Source of the DNA: Azoarcus sp031546845
GTDB lineage: Bacteria; Pseudomonadota; Gammaproteobacteria; Burkholderiales; Rhodocyclaceae
DNA length: 64,000 nt
Direction of reading: 5' to 3'
NCBI GenBank assembly: GCA_031546845.1
Contig: JAVBJT010000004.1
Coordinates: 93,544 to 157,543 of the forward strand
A program made the translations under genes and the position numbers. Positions 44,775 to 54,362 of this stretch are shown in pieces. Below the pieces are notes generated by a model, which saw only the letters and a program-made list of their open reading frames with translations, did no database searches and was not told the DNA's origin. Position 1 is the first letter of the stretch, and every line of letters begins with the position of its first letter.

Positions 44775-46133
44775 CTATCGCCCCGGCGTGCGCGCCGAAG
44801 CCGCTTGCCCCGGCTTCGACCGCGGCAAAATGTCACCGAAGAACACCGGCACGCCGAACCATTTTCGCAGCGGCTTGGTTTCTGGCTCCCATTCCCAGCC
44901 ACGGGTTTGCACCCAGTAGCGCGCGGCTACGAGCAAGGCCATCAGGTTATAGGGCAGATCGAAATAGGCCAGACTGAGGAAGGTGCCGCCGACCAGGAAA
45001 CCGATGACTCCCACCTCGGCCATCGCTCCCAGTTGCACGCACCATGCCGCCTCCGGATAGGGGGCTGCGTTCTTGCGCAGCCAACGCGCGGTATATATCG
45101 TAGTGGCCCACATCGTCAGGTAGAGGAACAGACCGGGAAAGCCATGCTCGGCCAACATGGCGAAATAGATACTGTGCGCAGCCACCAGATGCTCGGGGTC
45201 GGGCGCATAAAGATGGAAAGTCAGCGGCGTGTAGGCACGAAAACCCGCACCGGTGAACCGATCGGACGCCAAGTGGAAGGCCATCGACCAGGCGTTGATC
45301 CGCCCCATCGCCGATTGGTCCTGCTCGTAGGTTTCCATGGTGTGCATGCGCGTCCACCAACTCTCGGGCATCATCATCAACACCCCACCGGCAACCAGCA
45401 CCAGCAAGATGCCTGTGGCCAGTTTGTTGCGCCCACGCCACCACAGTAATAGAGACATGGCGGTAATCGACAATAGCGCGCCGCGTGAATGGGAACCGAT
45501 GGCGGAGGCGGCGCACAGCACCATCGCCGCCGTCATGGCCCGGCGCCCCCATTTGTTTTTTTCATCCAGCGTCGACTGCAGAAAACGCAGGAAGGGGATG
45601 CTCATGATGAGGGCGACGGCAAGGTGGTTGTTGTCCAGAATGTAGGAGCCGTCCGGTCCCCATACGCGGAAGCTGCCGCCGGTGGCGATGGTGAAGATGC
45701 CCCCTTTGATCCCGTAGAAGGCAACCGACATCACCGACACCCAGCAGAACAGGATCATTTCGCGCTTGGTGCGCACGAGCATCAGCGTGATCAGGATCAT
45801 CATGTCGATCTTGAGCACTTTCTCCAACTGGATGGAACTGCCCGCCGGATCGAAAGCACAGAGCGTGGTGATGAGCATCCAGCAGATCATCACGACAAAA
45901 ACCGTGATGGGGGTACCGATGAACGGGCTGCGCTTTTCCCGCGTCATAACGAAACCGATCAGGGTGCATATACCGATCATCACCGCAATCGGCATATGGC
46001 GCGCGAAACCGTAAGTCAGCCGGTGGGGGTTCATGATGCTGACCCAGGTCCACAGCAGAATGCCGACATAAGGGCGGCGTAAGGCGATCAGCGAACCGAA
46101 CCCCGTTATCAACACCAGGACGATGTCGCGCAT
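44775..46133 (-). CDS. putative O-glycosylation ligase, exosortase A system-associated
   Basis: A 452-residue protein of the O-antigen ligase/Wzy superfamily with about ten membrane helices. The N-terminus (MRDIVLVLITGFGSLIALRRP, then WTWVSIMNPHRLTYGFA) is specific to the exosortase-A-associated group. A periplasmic loop includes MGRINAWSMAFHLASDRFTGAGF and AAHSIYFAMLAEHGFPG, the usual ligase/polymerase signature. It probably polymerises the glycan or attaches it to target proteins. It is the last gene of the minus-strand arm. Confidence 0.9.
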   Translation of the reverse strand: MRDIVLVLITGFGSLIALRRPYVGILLWTWVSIMNPHRLTYGFARHMPIAVMIGICTLIGFVMTREKRSPFIGTPITVFVVMICWMLITTLCAFDPAGSSIQLEKVLKIDMMILITLMLVRTKREMILFCWVSVMSVAFYGIKGGIFTIATGGSFRVWGPDGSYILDNNHLAVALIMSIPFLRFLQSTLDEKNKWGRRAMTAAMVLCAASAIGSHSRGALLSITAMSLLLWWRGRNKLATGILLVLVAGGVLMMMPESWWTRMHTMETYEQDQSAMGRINAWSMAFHLASDRFTGAGFRAYTPLTFHLYAPDPEHLVAAHSIYFAMLAEHGFPGLFLYLTMWATTIYTARWLRKNAAPYPEAAWCVQLGAMAEVGVIGFLVGGTFLSLAYFDLPYNLMALLVAARYWVQTRGWEWEPETKPLRKWFGVPVFFGDILPRSKPGQAASARTPGR

Positions 46134-46142
46134 CGCTACTCC

Positions 46143-47342
46143 TTATCCACCTTGGCAGGATGCATAGGCGCCTTGATAAGCCGCCACGCTGCGCTGCCAG
46201 GTCCGTTCCGTCTCAACGAAACGCCGGCCGGCGGTGCGCAGTTCGGGCCAGCGCGAACGCTGGCTCAAGGCATTGAGCACCGCCTCGGCCAGCGCCTCGG
46301 CGCTGCCGGCGCGGAACAGCAGGCCGGTTTCACCGTCGCGGATCAATTCCTTGTGACCACCGACATCGGAGGCGACGAAAATGCGCCCCTGCGCCATCGC
46401 CTCCAGCGGCTTGAGCGGCGTAACCAACTCGGTCAGACGCATGGAGTGGCGCGGGTAGACGAGCAGATCGATGAGGTCGTAATAGCGGCTGACTTCGCCG
46501 TGTGGCACACGGCCGGTGAAGGTCACGCGCTCGGACAAGCCCATGCGCGCCACCTGCGCCTTCAGGTTTTCTTCCTGCGGCCCGCCACCGACCAGCAGCA
46601 CGCGCAGGTCCGGGTAGCCGGTGAGTATCGCCGGCAGTGCATCGAGCAACAGATCCAACCCTTCGTAAGCGTAGAAGGAGCCGACAAAACCGATCACCGT
46701 CGCACCATGGAGCCCGAGCTTGCCTTTGAGCGCCGCGTCCGCTCTGCCGGAAAGCTGGAAGGATTCCACATCGACCGCGTTCGGAATAACGGTGATTTTG
46801 TCCGCCGCGATACCGCGCGCAAGGATGTCGCCGCGCAAGCCTTCGCAGATGGTGAAGGCATGATCCACACGGCGCAGCACCCAGGTTTCCAACGCGCGGG
46901 TCACGCGATAGCGCAGGCTGCCCTCGCGCGTGGTGCCGTGATCAACCGCCGCATCTTCCCAGAACGCGCGAATTTCGTACACCACAGGGATACCGAGACG
47001 GCGCCCCGCGCGCAACGCCGGCAGCGCGTTGAGCACCGGTGAATGAGCGTGAATAACGTCCGGCCGCAATTCGCCGGCAAGCTCACCAATGCGCGCCTCC
47101 AACTCGCGCATCAGCAGGATTTCGCCCATCAGCGGCAAAGCCGGTGTCGCAGGAACGGGGCAACGATAAAAGCGCAGACCATCCACATCCTCCACCGCAT
47201 CGCGGCATGCGCCCTGCTTGGGTGAAGTCAGGTGGAAAGTTTCCCAGCCCAGCGCGCACTGCTCGCGCAGAATCGCCGCGCTGCGGAAGGTATAGCCGCT
47301 ATGCAGCGGAATTGAATGGTCGAAAACGTGCAAAACGCGCAT
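46143..47342 (-). CDS. glycosyltransferase, exosortase A system-associated
   Basis: A 399-residue GT4-family GT-B enzyme. RVLHVFDHSIPLHSGYTFRS at the N-terminus is characteristic of the PEP-CTERM/exosortase A-associated family. IGFVGSFYAYEGLDLLLDA and PLKPLEAMAQGRIFVASDVGG form the donor-binding domain. The gap to the amidotransferase gene is 19 bases, consistent with one operon. Confidence 0.9.
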   Translation of the reverse strand: MRVLHVFDHSIPLHSGYTFRSAAILREQCALGWETFHLTSPKQGACRDAVEDVDGLRFYRCPVPATPALPLMGEILLMRELEARIGELAGELRPDVIHAHSPVLNALPALRAGRRLGIPVVYEIRAFWEDAAVDHGTTREGSLRYRVTRALETWVLRRVDHAFTICEGLRGDILARGIAADKITVIPNAVDVESFQLSGRADAALKGKLGLHGATVIGFVGSFYAYEGLDLLLDALPAILTGYPDLRVLLVGGGPQEENLKAQVARMGLSERVTFTGRVPHGEVSRYYDLIDLLVYPRHSMRLTELVTPLKPLEAMAQGRIFVASDVGGHKELIRDGETGLLFRAGSAEALAEAVLNALSQRSRWPELRTAGRRFVETERTWQRSVAAYQGAYASCQGG

Positions 47343-47361
47343 GAACTCTCGCTCCCCCGGT

Positions 47362-49278
47362 TCAGGCCGCCTGCCTGGCGCCAGTGTCCGATTCGTTGTT
47401 GCGCAAAAAAGCCTCGAACATAAGCAGCGTCCACAGCCGGGCGCTGTAATCGCGCGCGCCCGACTGGTGGGCGTCGATCAAATGCTGAAGGTAGCGGCGC
47501 TCGAAGATACCGGTCGCGGCAAGCGTTTCTCCCAGTACCGCATCGCGCACGCGCTGCTTCAGCGGGCCTCGGAACCAGCGCGCCAGCGGCACGGCGAAGC
47601 CCATCTTGCGCCGGTACAATACTTCGTCCGGCAGCAGCGGCTCCATTGCCTTCTTGAACAGATACTTGCCTTCGTTGCCCTTCACTTTCAGACCGGACGG
47701 CAGCGTCGCCAGCCACTCGACCAATTTGTGATCCATCAGCGGCTCGCGCACTTCCAGCGAATGCGCCATGCTGGCGCGATCGACCTTGGTATTGATGTCG
47801 CCGACGAGATAGGTCTTGAGGTCGAGGTACTGTACCAGGGCAATCGGATCGTCCGTTTCCGCCCGCGCGGCGTGCTGCTGGAATACCTCGATCGCACGAT
47901 AACCGCCGAGGCTGGCGCGGAAACTGGGGGAAAACAGGCGCCAGCGCATATCGTCGTTCATGATGGAGACGGCGTGAAAATACGCTTGCACCGAATCGCG
48001 CGCGAGCGCCTGGAAGGTGGTTTTGGCACGGAACACGCGCGGTGCCCAATCGGCTTTCGGATACAGACGACCGAGCAAGCCGAATACCGGGCGGCGCACA
48101 CCAGAAGGCATCGCCGTGCGCAAACGCTCTTCCATCGCATGCAGGCGATAGCGCCGGTAGCCGGCAAAACTTTCGTCACCGCCGTCGCCCGACAACGCCA
48201 CCGTCACCCGCTTGCGCGCGAGCTGACATACGCGCCAGGTCGGCATCGCCGAACTATCCGCGTAGGGTTCGTCGTACAAACGCGCCAGTGCGTCGACAAG
48301 ATCGAAATCGTCCGATTTGACCGTTTCGACATAGTGATTGGTGCGGTAGCGCTCCGCTACCATGCGGGCGTATTCGGATTCGTTGAACGCGGGGTCGTCG
48401 AAAGCGATCGAGCAGGTGTTGACCGGCTCGTCCGACAAGCCGGCCATTGTGGCGACCACGGCGCTGGAGTCCACGCCACCCGAAAGAAAGGCGCCCAACG
48501 GCACCTCGGAGATCATGCGCAGCCGCACCGACTCCCGCAGCCGCTCGGTCAACTCGGCACAGGCGTCGGTGAGCGACAGGTTGTTGTCGAGCGAAAAGCG
48601 CACATCCCAATACGGCTTGGGCGCCGGCAGCGGCCGGCCGCGCACGGCGCACAGCGTCTCGCCCGCGCCGAGCTTGTGCACACCGCTGAAAATCGTGCGC
48701 GGGTCGGGAATGTAACCGAAGGCGAAGTAATCCTCGACTGCCAACGGGTCGATGTAGCGATCGAGCCCGGGATGCTGCATCAGTACCTTCAGCTCGGAGC
48801 CGAAAAGGAAGGTACCGTCGGTCAGCAGCGAATAGAACAACGGCTTCACGCCGAGGCGGTCACGCGCGAGAAACAGTGTGTCGCGCCCGCGATCCCACAG
48901 CGCGAAGGCGAACATGCCGCGAAAGCGTTGCACGCAATCCTCGCCCCCGGCTTCCCAGGCATGCACAATCACTTCGGTGTCGCTGCGGGTATGGAACACA
49001 TGACCGAGCGCTTCCAGCTCGGGCACGAGTTCCTGGTAGTTGTAGATTTCGCCGTTGAACACGACGGCCACCGAGCCATCCTCGTTGAACAGCGGTTGCT
49101 GTCCGGTGGAAAGATCGATGATCGATAGCCGGCGATGCGCCAGCGCCACGCCAGGCTCGAAGTGGAACCCGCCTTCGTCCGGGCCGCGGTGGTGTTGGAT
49201 ATCGTTCATCCGCTGCACCAGCGCACGGTCAAAATCGCGTTTATCGCGCAGGTGAAAAAGTCCCGCTATCCCGCACAT
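47362..49278 (-). CDS. XrtA/PEP-CTERM system amidotransferase (asparagine synthase type)
   Basis: A 638-residue class II glutamine amidotransferase. The mature N-terminus CGIAGLFHL provides Cys2 as glutaminase nucleophile; RLSIIDLSTGQQPL and NGEIYNY follow. The synthetase domain has FLSGGVDSS near residue 264 and ALSGDGGDESFAGY. Members of this exosortase-linked family probably amidate a sugar or uronic acid of the polymer rather than make asparagine. It differs from the Cys-less homologue at 41247. Confidence 0.93.
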   Translation of the reverse strand: MCGIAGLFHLRDKRDFDRALVQRMNDIQHHRGPDEGGFHFEPGVALAHRRLSIIDLSTGQQPLFNEDGSVAVVFNGEIYNYQELVPELEALGHVFHTRSDTEVIVHAWEAGGEDCVQRFRGMFAFALWDRGRDTLFLARDRLGVKPLFYSLLTDGTFLFGSELKVLMQHPGLDRYIDPLAVEDYFAFGYIPDPRTIFSGVHKLGAGETLCAVRGRPLPAPKPYWDVRFSLDNNLSLTDACAELTERLRESVRLRMISEVPLGAFLSGGVDSSAVVATMAGLSDEPVNTCSIAFDDPAFNESEYARMVAERYRTNHYVETVKSDDFDLVDALARLYDEPYADSSAMPTWRVCQLARKRVTVALSGDGGDESFAGYRRYRLHAMEERLRTAMPSGVRRPVFGLLGRLYPKADWAPRVFRAKTTFQALARDSVQAYFHAVSIMNDDMRWRLFSPSFRASLGGYRAIEVFQQHAARAETDDPIALVQYLDLKTYLVGDINTKVDRASMAHSLEVREPLMDHKLVEWLATLPSGLKVKGNEGKYLFKKAMEPLLPDEVLYRRKMGFAVPLARWFRGPLKQRVRDAVLGETLAATGIFERRYLQHLIDAHQSGARDYSARLWTLLMFEAFLRNNESDTGARQAA

Positions 49279-49292
49279 ACCGAGTTATGTCC

Positions 49293-50468
49293 TTATTGTT
49301 GGAGGGCGGGAACCGGGCAGCCGGCCTCGCCGAGTAATCTTGCGTACAGATCGGCATAGCGCGCAACCATGCCGTCCAGACTGAATTCGTCCTCGATCCG
49401 CCGCCGCGCCGCCGCGCCATGGGCGCGAGCCAAGGCCGGATCGGCGGCGTAAGCCGCCATCGCCATACCGAGCGCACGCGGATCGGACGGCGGCACCAGC
49501 GCGCCAGTTCGCCCTGCGGCGACGAGTTCACCGCTACCACCCACGTCGGTCGCCACAACAGGCAATGCGCATGCCATCGCTTCCAGGATGGTGTTGGAAA
49601 TACCCTCGGCGCGTGACGGTAACACGAACACATCCATGCTCCGCATCAACTCGGGCACATCCGCGCGCTCACCAGCGAGCCAAACCTGCTCGCCGATACC
49701 AGCACGGACGATTTCCTCTTCCACCGCGCCGCGCAGCGGGCCGTCGCCGACGATGGCAAGCCGCAACCGCGCGCGTTCGGCGGGCCGCAGTTCGAGCAGA
49801 TGGGCAAAAGCGCGCACCAGATTGAGTTGATCCTTGACCTCCTGCAAACGGCCGACTGTACCGAAAACGAAGTGTTCCGCCGCGCGGAAGGGGAAATCCT
49901 CCGCCGCACGCTTATCCGCCGGCGGATGGAAGCGCCGCGCGTCGACACCGTTGCAAATACGACTCAAGCGCCCCTGCGCGATGCCGATGTTCTGATTCAA
50001 GTATGTGGCGATATGCCCGGACAAGGCGATGTAATGCGTCACGAACGGCCGGTAGGCGCGCCGCATCCAGCGAAATTTGCGTACCGTGCCATGTGGATCG
50101 CGCGCATCCCAACCATGTTCGCCGTGGATACGCACGGGCACACCCGCCGCCCACGCCGGCACGGCCATTTCCAGTGCGGCCAGATTGCGCGTATGCACGA
50201 CCGCGGGACGCAACTCGCGGAACAACCGGAACAGCCGGGGGTAAAGCTGAAAGCCGTGCCCAGCCGGTTTGTGCAAGGATAGAAAACGCACGTCGTCGCG
50301 CGTTACTCGCGCGCAAAAATTCTCGTCGCAATCGCTCAGCGCCACCACGGTATGACGGAAACGCGCCCGGTCCATGTTGTTGAGCAAATTGACCACGCCA
50401 TTTTCCAGCCCACCGACGCGAAAGCCGTACACAACGTGGACCACCAATGGCCGTGCATCCTCCGTCAT
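49293..50468 (-). CDS. glycosyltransferase, PEP-CTERM/XrtA system (sugar transferase type 2)
   Basis: A 391-residue GT4-like enzyme. VVHVVYGFRVGGLENGVVNL at the N-terminus and RIHGEHGWDARDPHG are family hallmarks. FGTVGRLQEVKDQLNLVRAF and FVLPSRAEGISNTILEAMACALPVVATDVGG make the donor domain. It overlaps the exosortase gene stop by four bases. Confidence 0.92.
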   Translation of the reverse strand: MTEDARPLVVHVVYGFRVGGLENGVVNLLNNMDRARFRHTVVALSDCDENFCARVTRDDVRFLSLHKPAGHGFQLYPRLFRLFRELRPAVVHTRNLAALEMAVPAWAAGVPVRIHGEHGWDARDPHGTVRKFRWMRRAYRPFVTHYIALSGHIATYLNQNIGIAQGRLSRICNGVDARRFHPPADKRAAEDFPFRAAEHFVFGTVGRLQEVKDQLNLVRAFAHLLELRPAERARLRLAIVGDGPLRGAVEEEIVRAGIGEQVWLAGERADVPELMRSMDVFVLPSRAEGISNTILEAMACALPVVATDVGGSGELVAAGRTGALVPPSDPRALGMAMAAYAADPALARAHGAAARRRIEDEFSLDGMVARYADLYARLLGEAGCPVPALQQ

Positions 50469-52060
50469 CGGCCAGCCCCCGCCGCCTCGATCGCATCGAG
50501 CATGCCGTTCAAGGCCGCCTCATGGTCGCGCAAGAAGAGTTGCGCTCGCTCGCGGGCAAGCTCAGGCGACTCGGTCGCATCCACCATGACGGCAACGAAA
50601 ACCGAATCGTCCGTGCGGCCCGACAGGCGATCCAGCGCAAGCAACACCTTCGCCCAGTAATCGCTGATCACCACCTGGCTGTCTATGCGATACCAATGCC
50701 AGACATCGACCCGACGCGCGCCATCGGTGGCCGTATCGAGATTCGAACGCCCGCCCTGAAGCTCGATTCCATCGCCACCCTGCCGCATGATCCGCCAACG
50801 CTCACCGCGCGCGCCCTCCGCGCTGATAAGGCCGTTACCCCACATCACCATCTCGGCGCCGGGCCGCTGTTCGGCGTAATACACCATGTAGAGCGCGACC
50901 TCCCCACCATCCGGCGCGCGGTAGACCTGCATCGCCTCGCCGCGCTGCCCGTGGTAAGTCGGGCGGAAGGAGGAAAAATCCGCCACATCCGCCAACGCCC
51001 ACCCAGACGCCGGCGCCGGCGCCGTCAAGTTGACCTGAAACGCCTGAGCCGGCTTTTCGAGCGCACGCAGCCCCAAGGGGAAAATGGCACTGGCAAATAC
51101 GAAGGGCAGCAAACCCAGCCAGTAGCGGGAAGGCGATCCGGTGGGCGCTGTAACGGTTGCCGCCGCCGGCGCGGGCTTCGCAGCCTCGCTCCAGAAGCTG
51201 CCGATCCACAGCATCAGAAAAACGACGATGCCAAAAAACACCCAACCGTAGATGATGTGGATAAACCCTTCCACCGCTTCGTTGCCGAACAGGTGGCCGA
51301 TCATCACGGTAATGTAAGCGCGAACCCAGTTGGCCACGATCGGCACCGCCAACGCCACGCCCATGAACATCAGACGGCGCGACAAGCGGTTGTAACTCAG
51401 ATACGCATAGAGCGCGCCGATCATCAATGAAGCAACCAGGTAACGCACCCCGCTGCACGCCTCCACCACCGACCAGCGCCCGTTTGGAATGATGAAGAAC
51501 AGCCCTTCCTGATAGACCGGAATACCCGTCAGGCGCAGCGCCGCGACAGTAAAGTCGGCGGTGTACTTCATCATCACCGGCAGCATGAATTCGCCGATCG
51601 GCACACCGAAAAACAGGAAAAGCAACGGGAACAGCAACACGCGCGACACGCGCCACCCCAGCGCGGCGGCGAAACCCGCAACCAGCATCGCCGCAAAGGT
51701 GAAGTGCGCCATGCTCGAGACATTGACGAGCTGCGCCGCCAGCCAGCCCAAGCCCAGCATGCCCGCCACGGCCCCCATCAACGGCACCGAAACCAGTTGC
51801 TCGCCGGCATACCAGGCACGCTTGCGCCATACCAACCAGACAAAGATCGGCAGCACCACGAGGCCGTGGGCGAAAGTATCCGAACGCCACCAGATACTGG
51901 CGATTTCGCTGGCCGTTCCCCAATACCAAGCGATCATCCACAGGAAAACGGCCGCGAGCGCCATAGGCACCCGCCACACCGCGCTGGCGGATGGCGCGGT
52001 GGCAGGGGCCGTTGTCTCCACGGTGGAGGATGGCTCATTTTCCATCGGCTTGCCTCCCAT
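50465..52060 (-). CDS. xrtA: exosortase A with C-terminal EpsI domain
   Basis: A 531-residue inner-membrane protein. About eight helices form the exosortase domain, with the catalytic triad Cys202 (EACSGVRYL), Arg247 (VANWVRAY) and His268 (FIHIIYGWVFFG). A soluble periplasmic EpsI-type domain follows (about 320-525). Exosortase A cleaves PEP-CTERM sorting signals and hands proteins to the glycan/export system. The start is ATG 52060 or 52045, both with GGAGG-type ribosome sites; it overlaps the upstream gene. No PEP-CTERM substrate is encoded in the window. Confidence 0.95.
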   Translation of the reverse strand: MGGKPMENEPSSTVETTAPATAPSASAVWRVPMALAAVFLWMIAWYWGTASEIASIWWRSDTFAHGLVVLPIFVWLVWRKRAWYAGEQLVSVPLMGAVAGMLGLGWLAAQLVNVSSMAHFTFAAMLVAGFAAALGWRVSRVLLFPLLFLFFGVPIGEFMLPVMMKYTADFTVAALRLTGIPVYQEGLFFIIPNGRWSVVEACSGVRYLVASLMIGALYAYLSYNRLSRRLMFMGVALAVPIVANWVRAYITVMIGHLFGNEAVEGFIHIIYGWVFFGIVVFLMLWIGSFWSEAAKPAPAAATVTAPTGSPSRYWLGLLPFVFASAIFPLGLRALEKPAQAFQVNLTAPAPASGWALADVADFSSFRPTYHGQRGEAMQVYRAPDGGEVALYMVYYAEQRPGAEMVMWGNGLISAEGARGERWRIMRQGGDGIELQGGRSNLDTATDGARRVDVWHWYRIDSQVVISDYWAKVLLALDRLSGRTDDSVFVAVMVDATESPELARERAQLFLRDHEAALNGMLDAIEAAGAGR

Positions 52061-53294
52061 TTCCTCTCCCTCCGAGCGCCTTGTCCACCGCCTCGCCAAG
52101 CAAATCGTCAAGCAGGCCAAGGTGCGCCTGCCAACTGTATCTGGCGAGCACGCATGCACGGCCGGCCGCGCCCATCGTCGTGCGGCGATGGGCATCGCCC
52201 AACAAGGCGACGATCCGCTCGGCATGCTCGGCGGCGCTGTCGGCAATATCGCACTCGTGGCCGGGCGTGGCGCCCAAACCGGTGGCGGACGCCGCCGATA
52301 CGACCACGGCCTTGGCCATCGCCATCGCCTCCAGCACCTTGTTCTGGATTCCGCGCGCCACCCGCAGTGGCGCGACCACCACATCGGCATGAGCCAGATA
52401 AGGGCGCACGTCGGGCACAGTGCCCGTCACCGTCACGCCCTCGCCCGCCAGCGCCTGCACCGCCGCTGCCGGGTTCATACCGACCACCCAAAGGCGCGCA
52501 TCGGGCCAGCGCGCCCGTACCACCGGTAAAACTTCGTGCGCGAACCACGTCACTGCATCGATATTCGGCCAGTAATCCATCGCACCGGTAAATAGCAGCA
52601 CCGGACCACCGGGTGGATAAGGCGTAGCGCCGCCGTTTTCAGGAGAAAAATAATCCGCGTCGACACCGTTGCACATCACCCCCACGCGCGCCACGGCTTC
52701 CGGCGCCGCACGGCGGAACAAATCCGCCTCGGCATCGGTTACGAACAAAGCGGCATCGGCGGCAGCAGCAGCGCGCCGCTCGAAGGCGAGCAGGCGCTCA
52801 CCCTCGCGGCGGTACAGCCACGACATCGGCCAGGAGCGCTCGGCCGCGTACTGAGTCCATTTAGCCGAATCGACATCGCAAAAATCGACGATGCGCCGCT
52901 CCACGCCCGGCACATCGAGGTACTGCGCCATCGGTCCGGAGAACGCCACCGCTCGCGTAATACCGTGGCGGGCAACGGTCTCGCGCACCCAGGCGGCAAG
53001 GCGAGCGCTGCGGTAGTACGGCAAGCTCAGCGCCTCGCCGGCCAGCAAGCCGCGCAGGCTGGCGAGCTTGGCTTGGCGCGGGTTCAAGGTAACGATGTGG
53101 TGTTCAGCGCACCACTGACTCAACGCGCCAATGTGACGCTCATCGTCCGGATGATCGACAAAAGTGCCCAGAAAAACGCGATACCCACGCGCAAGCTGGC
53201 GCAGGATGTTGAACGAGCGCACTTTGTCGCCCTTGTTCGGCGGGTAGGGGATGCGATGTGCCAGATAAAGCAGCGGCGGGCGATGATCCGGCAC
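52035..53294 (-). CDS. TIGR03087-type PEP-CTERM/XrtA glycosyltransferase
   Basis: A 419-residue GT-B enzyme. LLYLAHRIPYPPNKGDKVRSF begins the protein and is the family signature. IVDFCDVDSAKWTQYA lies mid-protein, and VLLFTGAMDYWPNIDAVTWF and VVAPLRVARGIQNKVLEAMAM lie in the donor half. The gene precedes exosortase A with overlap and follows the FemAB gene by six bases, so all are probably translated from one mRNA. Confidence 0.93.
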   Translation of the reverse strand: MPDHRPPLLYLAHRIPYPPNKGDKVRSFNILRQLARGYRVFLGTFVDHPDDERHIGALSQWCAEHHIVTLNPRQAKLASLRGLLAGEALSLPYYRSARLAAWVRETVARHGITRAVAFSGPMAQYLDVPGVERRIVDFCDVDSAKWTQYAAERSWPMSWLYRREGERLLAFERRAAAAADAALFVTDAEADLFRRAAPEAVARVGVMCNGVDADYFSPENGGATPYPPGGPVLLFTGAMDYWPNIDAVTWFAHEVLPVVRARWPDARLWVVGMNPAAAVQALAGEGVTVTGTVPDVRPYLAHADVVVAPLRVARGIQNKVLEAMAMAKAVVVSAASATGLGATPGHECDIADSAAEHAERIVALLGDAHRRTTMGAAGRACVLARYSWQAHLGLLDDLLGEAVDKALGGRGNGRQADGK

Positions 53295-53300
53295 GGCAGG

Positions 53301-54338
53301 CTACCCCAGGTTACGCACGATGTGCGGCCCCAACGCGTTGGCTACGGAAAGCGGCAGGCGCCGCCATAGCGCGATGAATGCCCGATATTTTGGATTCATC
53401 GGATTGTTCTGCGGCACTGCATCGCGTTTATAAAGCCGGTATTCGTAAAACAACGGCTGCGGCTCGAAGCCCCAGTTTTTCTTGAAGCTCCACGGGCCGG
53501 TGCCGATTTTGCTGCGGCCGTAATCGAACAGACGATCGCCACGTTCGCAAGCGATGCGCATCAATTCCCAGTATTTGAAATCGTTCGCGGCCAAATCGCG
53601 CGCGGCCGTATCGTCGCCGGCGTAATAGGGCAGCACCTCGCCGCGGAAACGAAAGCCGAGCACACTCGACAAGGTTTTTCCGGCGGCATCGGTCACGGTG
53701 AGCACTTCGCACTCGTCGCCGAATGCTTCGCGCAGGCGGCGGAAAAAGCGGATCGGCAGCGCCGGCGTGCCGTGCCTCAAAACGTTGTCAGCATAGAGGG
53801 CGAAGAAACGGTCCACATCGTCATCGAAATGGCTGACAAGGCCGTTCTTGATGCCCTTGCGCACCATCGCCCGCTGCTTGCGCGGAATGGCGAGCATATT
53901 CGCTTCCACGTCGGGAAGGATGTCCTTGCGGAAAGTGACGTACAAATCCTGCCGTGGCCAGTCGTCGTGGCGCGGCGAGAAATTGCGGTATTCCAAGTGC
54001 TGTACGCCCAGGCGGCGCGCGATCGCGTCGGCCTCCGCCTCAAGCAGGGAGGCGGCCTCGACATCGCCGATCACACCGCCGTAAACGCAGAACGGCAACG
54101 CCGTCAGCGCATGGCCGAAAAGACGGCTCTTGACTTCCGCCAACGGCAGAACGGCGACAATCTCCCCATTCCGCTCGGCATAAAGGAAAAAACTGCGGTG
54201 GCGGAACACCTCTTCCATGATCCCCTGCCAGGCGGAAAGATGAAAGAAAGTGCCCTCGGGGCAGCCGCGCACGAATGCGTCCCACCGCCCCGCGTCCTGC
54301 CGTGTAAGTGTTTTGACAGCCAGTGGCAGTCGCTCCAT
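53301..54338 (-). CDS. FemAB family XrtA/PEP-CTERM-associated protein
   Basis: A 345-residue double-GNAT-fold protein. TFFHLSAWQGIMEEVFRHRSFF, LPFCVYGGVIGD and FDYGRSKIGTGPWSFKKNWGFEP are characteristic of the exosortase-linked FemAB-like group. FemAB enzymes transfer amino acids from aminoacyl-tRNA; here an aminoacyl or acyl transfer to the glycan is likely but unproven. It lies between the deacetylase and a glycosyltransferase. Confidence 0.92.
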   Translation of the reverse strand: MERLPLAVKTLTRQDAGRWDAFVRGCPEGTFFHLSAWQGIMEEVFRHRSFFLYAERNGEIVAVLPLAEVKSRLFGHALTALPFCVYGGVIGDVEAASLLEAEADAIARRLGVQHLEYRNFSPRHDDWPRQDLYVTFRKDILPDVEANMLAIPRKQRAMVRKGIKNGLVSHFDDDVDRFFALYADNVLRHGTPALPIRFFRRLREAFGDECEVLTVTDAAGKTLSSVLGFRFRGEVLPYYAGDDTAARDLAANDFKYWELMRIACERGDRLFDYGRSKIGTGPWSFKKNWGFEPQPLFYEYRLYKRDAVPQNNPMNPKYRAFIALWRRLPLSVANALGPHIVRNLG

Positions 54339-54362
54339 GACGCTATGGCCCTCGAACGCCGC

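Noticed and set aside
47341..49128. Plus-strand open frame of about 595 codons
   Set aside because: It is antisense to the amidotransferase with intact CGIAG and SGGVDSS motifs; no domain is seen in the plus frame.
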